From the NCBI GenBank assembly GCA_902767125.1, contig CACXGJ010000034.1, positions 1-8,858 of the forward strand: a DNA stretch of 8,858 nt, written 5' to 3'. The notes beneath the pieces were generated by a model. That model was given only the letters and a program-made list of their open reading frames with translations. It was not told where the DNA came from and made no database searches. This DNA is from an uncultured Ruminococcus sp. GTDB lineage: Bacteria; Bacillota; Clostridia; Oscillospirales; Acutalibacteraceae. Positions 1 through 5,810 of the stretch are shown one piece after another; within the stretch, counting starts at the first letter, position 1, and the number at the start of each line of letters is the position of its first letter. The translations under genes were made by a program, and so were the position numbers.

Positions 1-25
1 ATACATACAACTTGTCATTATATTT

Positions 26-117
26 CTTTGAAAGAATATAATTTCGGAGTATCCTTTGAATATACTGAAATTTCATACACAAATCGTGTTATTTTGAAAA
101 ACACTCCCCCCTTTGAA
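26..117. repeat. CTTTGAA direct repeats (candidate iterons)
   Basis: The heptamer CTTTGAA occurs at 26-32, 54-60 and 111-117. The first two copies are 28 nt apart and the last two 57 nt apart, close to twice 28. The shorter word TTTGAA also occurs at 93-98 and 206-211. Five copies in about 210 nt is more than a random AT-rich sequence would normally give. The first copy is the centre of the perfect inverted repeat TTCTTTGAAAGAA (24-36), and TGAAATTTCA (66-75) is another perfect palindrome. Repeated short motifs next to parAB suggest binding sites for ParB or for ParA autoregulation, but no protein binding can be shown from sequence. Confidence 0.4.
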
Positions 118-155
118 ACCTGAAACACCGATAAATACTGCATTTCGGGTTTCAG
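114..155. repeat. TGAAAC / GTTTCA half-sites (inverted repeat)
   Basis: TGAAAC occurs twice in tandem at 114-119 and 121-126. The inverted word GTTTCAG lies at 149-155, so CTGAAAC (120-126) and GTTTCAG (149-155) can pair as a 7-bp stem across a 22-nt loop. The classic chromosomal parS site is built from TGTTTCA and TGAAACA arms, so these words resemble single parS arms. No complete 16-bp parS is present in the window. This is therefore only a weak candidate for a ParB site. Confidence 0.3.
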
Positions 156-186
156 TAATCAAGGAAAGAAAAAATTCTGTAAGTTT

Positions 187-201
187 TGCCCCACCGGGGC
201 A
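187..201. repeat. GC-rich perfect hairpin TGCCCC-ACC-GGGGCA
   Basis: A perfect 6-bp stem with a 3-nt loop stands out as the only GC-rich patch in this AT-rich region. Neither strand has a T-run directly after the stem, so it does not look like an intrinsic terminator. It lies about 35 bp upstream of the parA -35 box, a position compatible with an operator or with a structural element of a partition site. Its function is unknown. Confidence 0.4.
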
Positions 202-235
202 TAAGTTTGAATCGGAAAATTATAAAAAAATCCAC

Positions 236-265
236 TTGAAAATCTGTACCTTGGTCGTATATAAT
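236..265 (+). promoter_or_regulatory. Sigma-A promoter of parAB
   Basis: TTGAAA at 236-241 (consensus TTGACA) is followed after 18 bp by a perfect TATAAT at 260-265. Transcription would start near 272, giving a leader of roughly 30 nt. That leader contains the ribosome binding site TGGAGG (286-291), 9 nt before the parA ATG. Confidence 0.65.
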
Positions 266-300
266 ATTACAACAGCAAAATATTCTGGAGGAAATGAAAA

Positions 301-1101
301 ATGTATAAAATTATTTCGATCGCAAATCAAAAGGGCGGTGTCGGAAAAACAACCACTGCAATGAATGTCGGCGTTGCATTAAGACTTGCGGGAAAACGTG
401 TCCTGCTCGTTGATCTTGATCCCCAAGCCAATCTTTCAACATATCTTGACTTCGATAATACGTATGACAAGTATCCTACAATAAGTCATCTTATGATGAC
501 TGCTATCGGACAAATCAACAAGCTCAATGATGTAAAACAGTATATCAGACACAATGAACTGAATGACATTGATTTTATCCCATCAGACATTGACCTTGCA
601 AATGCTGATTTTTATCTGTCCGGTGTGATATCGAGAGAAACTGTTCTGAAACGTATGCTCAAAAATGAGATCGTTGGAGATTATGACTATATCATCATAG
701 ATTGTCTGCCATCATTGGGCGTGCTTTTGATGAATGCTCTTGTGGCAAGCAGTGGTGTGATCATACCAGTTCAGGCACAAAAATTTGCTTTTGACGGCTT
801 GGGTATGCTCAACAGTATATTCGAGCAGATAAGAGATACTCTGAAGCCCGATCTTGAGCTTGTGGGTGTACTGCCGACAATGGTCGATAACACAAATGCA
901 AGCAAGAGAATCGTTGAAAAGCTAAAGGAAAACTACCGTGACAAGCTGTTCAATACGGTTATTCACCGAGCCGCCGAGGCTGTTGAAAGTACTGACAAGC
1001 ATAAAAGCCTTTGCCTTTATAAAAATCGTGTGGGTGAAGAATACAAGGCAATTGCGGCAGAGATCATAGAAAGGACAGATCAGAAAAATGGCACAGTTTA
1101 A
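301..1101 (+). CDS. parA: ParA/Soj-type partition ATPase
   Basis: This 266-residue protein is a ParA-type Walker ATPase. ParA proteins bind DNA non-specifically as ATP dimers, and ParB-stimulated hydrolysis moves the partition complex, separating sister replicons. The deviant Walker A box KGGVGKTT is at residues 11-18, the A' box VLLVDLDPQ at 34-42 and the Walker B strand IIIDCLPSLG at 131-140. The protein starts almost directly with the nucleotide-binding fold and lacks an N-terminal helix-turn-helix, so it belongs with the short Soj-like or type Ib ParAs and not the long P1-type. TGGAGG at 286-291 supports the ATG at 301. It overlaps parB by 14 nt, indicating one transcript. The family assignment is firm. 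Whether it serves a plasmid, chromid or integrative element cannot be told here; no oriC-type neighbours are visible. Confidence 0.93.
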   Translation: MYKIISIANQKGGVGKTTTAMNVGVALRLAGKRVLLVDLDPQANLSTYLDFDNTYDKYPTISHLMMTAIGQINKLNDVKQYIRHNELNDIDFIPSDIDLANADFYLSGVISRETVLKRMLKNEIVGDYDYIIIDCLPSLGVLLMNALVASSGVIIPVQAQKFAFDGLGMLNSIFEQIRDTLKPDLELVGVLPTMVDNTNASKRIVEKLKENYRDKLFNTVIHRAAEAVESTDKHKSLCLYKNRVGEEYKAIAAEIIERTDQKNGTV

Positions 1102-2002
1102 TTTTGGCGTGATGATGTCACAGGAAAATCAGGTGAAACAAATACCCGTTGATATGCTCGTTCCGTATCATAAGCACAGCTTTACTCTTTATGAGGGCGA
1201 AAGGCTTGATGATATGGTCGAAAGTATAAAAGCCAACGGTGTGATGACACCCATAATCGTACAGCCTCTTGGTGACAGATATGAAATACTTATCGGACAT
1301 AATCGCTGGAATGCCTCCAGACTGGCAGGAAAGGATCTTGTTCCTGCCATCATCAAGGAAAATCTTACGGAAGAAGAAGCCGAAATATACGTTGTCGAGA
1401 GCAACCTTATACAGAGAGGCTTCAACGAGCTTAAAATATCCGAACAGGCACAGGTTCTCGCCTTAAGATATGAAAGTATATTTTCACAGGGCAAACGTAC
1501 CGATATTGTCAATGAACTTCTGAAACTCGAAGGCAGGATGCCCGAAAAAAAGGAAAAGCACAATTCCCGTGAGATAGTCGGAGAGGAATATGGCTTGAGC
1601 CGCAATACCGTTGCAAGATTGATCAGGATAAATAAACTCAACGATGGTATAAAATCCTGGGTGGATGATGGCAGATTATCTATAAGGGCGGCTGTTGAAT
1701 TATCATACATGGACAGCGACAGGCAGGAAGATCTATATATCGCAAACACCGACCGTGACAACGGCGATATGTTGAGAAAGATAAGCGAGAAAACAGCGAA
1801 ATTATTGAGGAATGCAGAGAATGCCGAAGCTGTATCATCTGTCCTTTCATGCAATACAAAAAGAACTTCGGCTTCAAAAGCCATCAGGCTCGATGCAGAT
1901 ATATATGAGAAGTATTTTAACGGAATGAATGACAGCAAGGTCGCATTTATCGTTGAACAGGCACTTGAGATGTATTTCGGAACACTGTCTTCGGGTTCAT
2001 GA
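1088..2002 (+). CDS. parB: ParB-family partition protein, divergent CTP-binding box
   Basis: This 304-residue ParB/RepB/Spo0J-family protein is the expected DNA-binding partner of the preceding ParA. The N-terminal ParB domain spans roughly residues 16-125. It includes GHNRWNASRLAG (70-81), in place of the usual GERRxRAA CTP-binding box, and ESNLIQRGFNELK (104-116), matching the second conserved block. A helix-turn-helix follows at about 161-183 (REIVGEEYGLSRNTVARLIR). Residues 264-298 read as one beta strand and two helices and resemble a ribbon-helix-helix or dimerisation module. That last reading is an inference. The ATG at 1088 lies inside parA with a rather distant AAGGA (1071-1075). I prefer it because N-termini of the MA-x-FNFG type are common in this family; ATGs at 1112 and 1115 are alternatives. 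No clear intrinsic terminator follows. Confidence 0.9.
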   Translation: MAQFNFGVMMSQENQVKQIPVDMLVPYHKHSFTLYEGERLDDMVESIKANGVMTPIIVQPLGDRYEILIGHNRWNASRLAGKDLVPAIIKENLTEEEAEIYVVESNLIQRGFNELKISEQAQVLALRYESIFSQGKRTDIVNELLKLEGRMPEKKEKHNSREIVGEEYGLSRNTVARLIRINKLNDGIKSWVDDGRLSIRAAVELSYMDSDRQEDLYIANTDRDNGDMLRKISEKTAKLLRNAENAEAVSSVLSCNTKRTSASKAIRLDADIYEKYFNGMNDSKVAFIVEQALEMYFGTLSSGS

Positions 2003-2066
2003 CAATTCACTATTAATTTGGTATTTTGACATAACATGTTTGGTAAAAAATGTCTATGAGGGATAA
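2003..2066. other. Gap between parB and the next promoter
   Basis: I see no gene and no convincing intrinsic terminator here. A perfect TTGACA lies at 2026-2031 but has no matching -10 box at the right distance. AACATGTT (2033-2040) is a short palindrome. parAB transcription may therefore read into the polysaccharide operon, or end by a mechanism not visible in the sequence. Confidence 0.4.
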
Positions 2067-2095
2067 TTGACTTTTGGTTTCAAATATAATATAAT
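2067..2095 (+). promoter_or_regulatory. Strong sigma-A promoter of the polysaccharide operon
   Basis: TTGACT at 2067-2072 (one mismatch to TTGACA) and a perfect TATAAT at 2090-2095 are separated by the ideal 17 bp. A second overlapping TATAAT lies at 2085-2090. The predicted start near 2102 leaves a leader of about 210 nt before the first gene. The spacer contains TTCAAA (2079-2084), which is the TTTGAA word of the parA upstream region in the opposite orientation. Confidence 0.75.
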
Positions 2096-2215
2096 AACAT
2101 CTGTGTATCGGGGATTATGACAAATTGTTTCCTGTGACCTCTGAAATCGGGACAACAGGCACATTTGCCGTATTCGGACAGCACTGTTTTTTAAAAAATT
2201 ATTTTTGGAAGCTGC

Positions 2216-2243
2216 AATGTCGATTTTTTATAAAATCGACATT
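2216..2243 (+). promoter_or_regulatory. Perfect 12-bp stem-loop in the leader
   Basis: AATGTCGATTTT (2216-2227) is the exact reverse complement of AAAATCGACATT (2232-2243), with a 4-nt TTAT loop. The stem is not followed by a T-run on either strand, so it is not a standard terminator. In the transcript it would fold about 55 nt upstream of the ribosome binding site. It could be an antiterminator protein target, a pause hairpin or an mRNA-stabilising element; the sequence does not distinguish these. Confidence 0.55.
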
Positions 2244-2253
2244 ATCATTATGG

Positions 2254-2269
2254 ACAGATATATATCTGT
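2254..2269. promoter_or_regulatory. 16-bp perfect palindrome ACAGATATATATCTGT
   Basis: ACAGATAT and ATATCTGT form an uninterrupted 8+8 palindrome, 30 nt upstream of the ribosome binding site and 10 nt after the 12-bp stem-loop. It has the size and symmetry of an operator for a dimeric regulator. As RNA it could form a 6-bp stem with an ATAT loop followed by ATTTTG. Either role is an inference; no regulator gene is next to it in the window. Confidence 0.4.
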
Positions 2270-2298
2270 ATTTTGAATTTATGGTATATACGGATCAG

Positions 2299-2304
2299 AA
2301 GGAG
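2299..2304 (+). promoter_or_regulatory. Ribosome binding site deciding the 2312 start
   Basis: AAGGAG ends 7 nt before the ATG at 2312. The open frame extends 13 codons further upstream to a TTG at 2273, but that codon has no ribosome binding site and the extra residues precede the conserved Rossmann strand. The ATG at 2312 is therefore the start. Confidence 0.85.
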
Positions 2305-2311
2305 AAAAAAT

Positions 2312-4543
2312 ATGAAAAAAGCGGTCGTAGTAGGCGGTAGCAACGGGATAGGTTTGGCAATTGTCGGTGAGCTTATCTCCAGAGGCTATCATGTACTTAT
2401 ATTGGATATTGCCGAGCCTGATGATATTGCCGATTCGGACTCATCTTCGTACACTTATATAAAATGCAATCTGCTTGATTTTGATGAAGCTGTTTTTGAG
2501 AGGCTGAAGGAAGACAAGAATATAGATTTTCTTATGATAACTGCGGGATTCGGCAGGGCTGCTGCTTTTGAACATATTCATACGGCTGAAATAAAGAATA
2601 TATTTGAGGTGAATACTGTCGCTGCAGTCAGGATTATCCGATATTTTTATGAGCGTATACGGGCTTCGGAGCGTTTCTATTGCGGTGTGATGGGTTCAAT
2701 AGCAGGATTGATGAGTTCACCTCTGTTTTCTGTATATTCTGCATCCAAATCGGCTTTATGCAGATTTATCGAAAGTGTCAATATTGAGCTTGAGGTCTTC
2801 GGCACTTCCAACAGAATACTCAATGTTTCTCCCGCTTCGATCCGAGGAACAAAATTCAATGGCGGCGAAAATGATATTGAACAGATCAGGAGCCTTGCAG
2901 GTGAGATCGTTACAAGAGCTTTTGATTCCGAAGAACTGTTCATCCCGAATTATGATGAGACATTTAAGGCAGTGCTTCAACGATATCATGACGATCCTCA
3001 TGAATACGGTCTGCACAGCTATGATTACAAGATCAAATCGGGCAGAGTCACTGACCGCTGCAAAGCAAGTATCGGATATCTTTCGGGTACATTCGATCTG
3101 TTCCATGTCGGACATCTCAACCTGTTGAGAAGGGCAAAGGAACAGTGCGATTATCTTATAGTCGGAGTCCATCCGAGTGCTGCACATAAGGGAAAGGAAG
3201 CATTCATTCCTTTTGAGGAAAGAATGGAGATCGTGAAGGCTTGCAAGTATGTTGACAAGGTTATCCCATCACTTCCCGAAGACAGCGATGTCTGGCAGCT
3301 TTATCACTACACAAAGCTATTTGTCGGCAGCGACTACAAAGGAACAGAACGATTCAACAGGTATGAAGAATACTTTAAAGATAAAGGTGTGGATATCGTT
3401 TATTTCCCTTATACAAAGGGTACCAGCAGTACACAGTTAAGAAAATCGTTGCAAAACAATATCCAAACACCTGAAAATGAAAAAGAGAAAAAAAATATCA
3501 CACATGTTGACCTTAACGGTAAGGTCATATTAGTGACAGGGGCAGCAGGATTTATCGGAGCTTATCTTGTAAAAAGACTTCTCTCGGATGTGCCGACTGC
3601 GAGAATCATCGGTATCGACAGTGTCAACGATTACTACGATGTCCGTCTCAAAGAGTATCGTCTAAAGGGATTGAGCGAAAATGAGAATTTTACATTTGTC
3701 AGGGGAAATATCGCTGACAAGGGGCTGATATGTGATATCTTTGATAAATACCGACCGTCGGTTGTTGTCAATCTTGCGGCTCAAGCAGGTGTACGTTATT
3801 CCATTACCAATCCTGATGTATATGTGGAATCCAATCTTATCGGATTTTTCAATATACTTGAGGCTTGCCGAAGATATCCTGTCGAGCATTTAGTCTACGC
3901 ATCAAGCTCATCTGTTTACGGCTCAAACAAAAAGGTTCCGTACAGTACCGATGATAAGGTCGATAATCCTGTTTCACTTTATGCGGCAACAAAGAAGTCA
4001 AACGAGCTTATGGCTCATGCCTACTCAAAGCTCTATAACATACCCTCCACGGGACTGCGTTTCTTTACGGTCTATGGTCCCGCAGGTCGTCCCGATATGG
4101 CTTACTTTGGATTTACAAATAAGCTGGTCGCAGGCGAAACGATAAAGATATTCAACTATGGCAATTGCAAAAGGGACTTTACCTACATTGATGATATCGT
4201 TGAGGGTATAGTCAGAGTCATGCAGGGAGCTCCCGAAAAAAAGAACGGTGATGACGGTCTTCCTATACCGCCCTATGCTGTTTATAACATCGGCAACAAT
4301 CATCCTGAAAATCTGCTTGATTTTGTTCGGATACTTTCGGAGGAGCTTGTCCGTGCAGGCGTATTGCCCGAAGAATATGACTTTGAAGCACACAAGGAAC
4401 TTGTTCCGATGCAGGCGGGTGATGTACCTGTCACCTATGCAGACACGGATGCACTGGAAAGAGATCACGGTTTCAAGCCGAGTACCTCCCTGCGTGAGGG
4501 CCTGAGAAATTTCGCCGAATGGTATAAAAAGTTTTATATATGA
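2312..4543 (+). CDS. Trifunctional fusion: SDR, TagD-like cytidylyltransferase, UDP-glucuronate epimerase
   Basis: This 743-residue protein has three enzyme domains. Residues 1-245 are a short-chain dehydrogenase/reductase: GGSNGIG at 8-14 binds NAD(P), and S129, Y142 and K146 (YSASK) fit the catalytic triad. Residues 253-380 match TagD-type cytidylyltransferases: GTFDLFHVGH at 259-268 carries the HxGH motif, and PYTKGTSST at 366-374 stands where TagD has RTEGISTT. The signature arginine is therefore tyrosine. A charged, flexible linker (about 381-401) leads to an extended-SDR epimerase at 402-743, with TGAAGFIG (409-416), YASSSSVYG (529-537), YAATK (557-561) and GRPDMAYFGF (592-601). These are hallmarks of UDP-glucuronate 4-epimerases, which make UDP-galacturonate. 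All three domains look catalytically intact. By analogy with CDP-glycerol and CDP-ribitol synthesis, the first two may reduce a keto-sugar phosphate and form a CDP-polyol. That substrate is not proven. ATGA links its stop to a possible downstream start. Confidence 0.88.
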   Translation: MKKAVVVGGSNGIGLAIVGELISRGYHVLILDIAEPDDIADSDSSSYTYIKCNLLDFDEAVFERLKEDKNIDFLMITAGFGRAAAFEHIHTAEIKNIFEVNTVAAVRIIRYFYERIRASERFYCGVMGSIAGLMSSPLFSVYSASKSALCRFIESVNIELEVFGTSNRILNVSPASIRGTKFNGGENDIEQIRSLAGEIVTRAFDSEELFIPNYDETFKAVLQRYHDDPHEYGLHSYDYKIKSGRVTDRCKASIGYLSGTFDLFHVGHLNLLRRAKEQCDYLIVGVHPSAAHKGKEAFIPFEERMEIVKACKYVDKVIPSLPEDSDVWQLYHYTKLFVGSDYKGTERFNRYEEYFKDKGVDIVYFPYTKGTSSTQLRKSLQNNIQTPENEKEKKNITHVDLNGKVILVTGAAGFIGAYLVKRLLSDVPTARIIGIDSVNDYYDVRLKEYRLKGLSENENFTFVRGNIADKGLICDIFDKYRPSVVVNLAAQAGVRYSITNPDVYVESNLIGFFNILEACRRYPVEHLVYASSSSVYGSNKKVPYSTDDKVDNPVSLYAATKKSNELMAHAYSKLYNIPSTGLRFFTVYGPAGRPDMAYFGFTNKLVAGETIKIFNYGNCKRDFTYIDDIVEGIVRVMQGAPEKKNGDDGLPIPPYAVYNIGNNHPENLLDFVRILSEELVRAGVLPEEYDFEAHKELVPMQAGDVPVTYADTDALERDHGFKPSTSLREGLRNFAEWYKKFYI

Positions 4544-4557
4544 GAGAAGAATTGGGA

Positions 4558-5808
4558 ATGGATAAGAAATATACGATAGCTGTAGCCGGAACAGGATATG
4601 TAGGTTTGTCTATTGCTACTCTGTTGTCACAGCACCACAGGGTATATGCAGTAGACATCATTCCGGAAAAGGTCGAACTGATCAACAAAAGAAAGTCTCC
4701 TATCCAGGATGAATATATAGAAAAATATCTTGCCGAAAAGGAGCTTGATCTGACCGCAACACTCGATGCGGAGCTTGCTTACAGGAATGCGGATTTTGTT
4801 GTGATAGCCGCACCTACAAATTATGACAACAAGACTCAACACTTTGATACAAGTGCGGTAGAGGCTGTAATAAAGCTTGTCATGCAATATAATCCCGATG
4901 CGGTCATGATCATCAAGTCTACCATCCCTGTAGGATATACACAGTCCATCAGAAAAAAGACGGGCAGTAAAAATATTATTTTCAGTCCCGAATTTTTGAG
5001 AGAATCAAAGGCACTTTATGACAATCTTTATCCGAGCCGAATAATCGTAGGTACAGATATGAATGACGAAAGGCTCGTAAAGGCTGCACAGGAGTTTGCG
5101 GAAATGCTTCGGGAGGGTGCCGTCAAGGAAAATATAGATACTCTGTTCATGGGATTTACCGAGGCTGAAGCCGTAAAGCTCTTTGCAAATACATACCTTG
5201 CCTTGAGAGTCAGCTATTTTAACGAGCTTGATACATATGCCGAAATGAAGGGACTTGACACACAGCAGATTATCAACGGTGTATGTCTTGATCCACGTAT
5301 CGGAACTCATTACAATAATCCGTCCGTCGGCTACGGCGGCTACTGTCTTCCAAAGGATACAAAGCAGCTTCTGGCAAATTATCGGGATGTACCTCAAAAT
5401 CTCATTGAGGCGATAGTTGAAAGCAACCGCACAAGAAAGGATTTCATTGCAAGCCGTGTTCTTGAAAAAGCGGGATATTATGATTACTACAATTGTGGTG
5501 ATTTTGATGCGGATAATGAAAGGGATTGTGTGATCGGTGTCTATCGTCTGACAATGAAATCAAATTCCGACAACTTCCGCCAAAGCTCCATTCAGGGAGT
5601 CATGAAACGCATCAAGGCAAAGGGTGCAACGGTCATTATCTATGAACCGACACTTGAGAATGGAAGCACCTTCTTTGGAAGCAAGGTCGTAAATGATCTT
5701 GACAAATTCAAAGAACTGTCACAGGCGATAATTGCAAACAGATATGACAGTTGTCTTGACGATGTGCAGGAAAAGGTCTATACAAGAGACTTATTCAGGA
5801 GGGATTGA
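4558..5808 (+). CDS. ugd: UDP-glucose 6-dehydrogenase
   Basis: UDP-glucose dehydrogenase oxidises UDP-glucose twice with NAD+ to give UDP-glucuronate, the substrate of the epimerase domain encoded just upstream. The 416-residue protein has the N-terminal NAD motif GTGYVGLS at 11-18, SPEFLRES at 143-150, the conserved K207 in AEAVKLFANTY, and the catalytic cysteine C263 in GYGGYCLPKDT (258-268). The C-terminal UDP-binding domain includes IGVYRLTMKSNSDNFRQS (326-343), typical of the short bacterial form. An in-frame ATG at 4540 overlaps the previous stop but has no ribosome binding site. I prefer the ATG at 4558, preceded by the weak purine-rich GAGAGAAGA, because it places the Rossmann strand directly at the N-terminus. 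Translational coupling to the upstream gene is likely either way. Confidence 0.94.
   Translation: MDKKYTIAVAGTGYVGLSIATLLSQHHRVYAVDIIPEKVELINKRKSPIQDEYIEKYLAEKELDLTATLDAELAYRNADFVVIAAPTNYDNKTQHFDTSAVEAVIKLVMQYNPDAVMIIKSTIPVGYTQSIRKKTGSKNIIFSPEFLRESKALYDNLYPSRIIVGTDMNDERLVKAAQEFAEMLREGAVKENIDTLFMGFTEAEAVKLFANTYLALRVSYFNELDTYAEMKGLDTQQIINGVCLDPRIGTHYNNPSVGYGGYCLPKDTKQLLANYRDVPQNLIEAIVESNRTRKDFIASRVLEKAGYYDYYNCGDFDADNERDCVIGVYRLTMKSNSDNFRQSSIQGVMKRIKAKGATVIIYEPTLENGSTFFGSKVVNDLDKFKELSQAIIANRYDSCLDDVQEKVYTRDLFRRD
5797..5802 (+). promoter_or_regulatory. AGGAGG ribosome binding site deciding the 5811 start
   Basis: A perfect AGGAGG lies inside the last codons of the dehydrogenase gene, 8 nt before the ATG at 5811. 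An in-frame TTG at 5805 would be only 2 nt away and is rejected. The gap between the two genes is 2 nt. Confidence 0.85.
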
Positions 5809-5810
5809 CA

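Larger units (their letters stand above)
1..235. other. Non-coding repeat-rich region upstream of parA
   Basis: No convincing gene lies here on either strand. An 83-codon open frame beginning at 113 runs into parA in another frame, has no ribosome binding site, and reads like chance. The stretch is AT-rich and holds repeated TTTGAA words, several short inverted repeats and one GC-rich hairpin, listed separately. It sits just upstream of a partition operon, where centromere-like sites and ParA/ParB operators are commonly found. That functional reading is an inference. The region may extend beyond the left edge of the window. Confidence 0.5.
2102..2311 (+). promoter_or_regulatory. Long untranslated leader of the polysaccharide operon
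   Basis: About 210 nt lie between the predicted transcription start and the first ATG. An open frame from TTG at 2125 has no ribosome binding site and overlaps the real gene, so I do not call a leader peptide. The leader contains TTTTTTAAAAAA (2187-2198), preceded by only small possible stems (AACAG 2154-2158 with CTGTT 2184-2188). It also contains a perfect 12-bp stem-loop and a 16-bp palindrome, listed separately. Leaders of this length in surface-polysaccharide operons often carry attenuation or processive antitermination control. Here that is only suggested by position and structure, and I do not recognise a named riboswitch. Confidence 0.4.

Noticed and set aside
187..201. The GC-rich hairpin as an intrinsic terminator of an upstream gene
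   Set aside because: No T-run follows the stem on either strand, so it does not have terminator form.
113..364. An 83-codon + strand open frame before parA
   Set aside because: It has no ribosome binding site, crosses the parA promoter and start in another frame, and its protein shows no domain.
1189..2037. A 282-codon open frame on the minus strand
   Set aside because: It is fully antisense to parB, has Ser/Leu-rich composition typical of reverse-complement reading, and shows no recognisable domain. The ParB motifs on the + strand are unmistakable.
2026..2054. A second promoter with perfect TTGACA at 2026-2031
   Set aside because: No acceptable -10 box occurs 16-18 bp downstream; the promoter at 2067-2095 is far better.
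2125..2340. A 71-codon open frame in the operon leader that could be a leader peptide
   Set aside because: It starts with TTG without a ribosome binding site, and its end overlaps the start of the fusion gene in another frame. There is no regulatory codon run.
2333..2341. GGCGGTAGC, matching the core of the ops/JUMPstart element that recruits RfaH in enteric polysaccharide operons
   Set aside because: It lies inside the first codons of the first gene, where it encodes the Gly-Gly-Ser of the Rossmann motif GGSNGIG. It matches only the core and not the end of the element, and RfaH/ops is a proteobacterial system. Chance through protein constraint is the simplest explanation.
4540..4560. Start of the UDP-glucose dehydrogenase at the ATGA overlap (4540)
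   Set aside because: There is no ribosome binding site before 4540, and the six extra residues precede the usual N-terminus. The ATG at 4558 fits better, although coupling through the overlap cannot be excluded.
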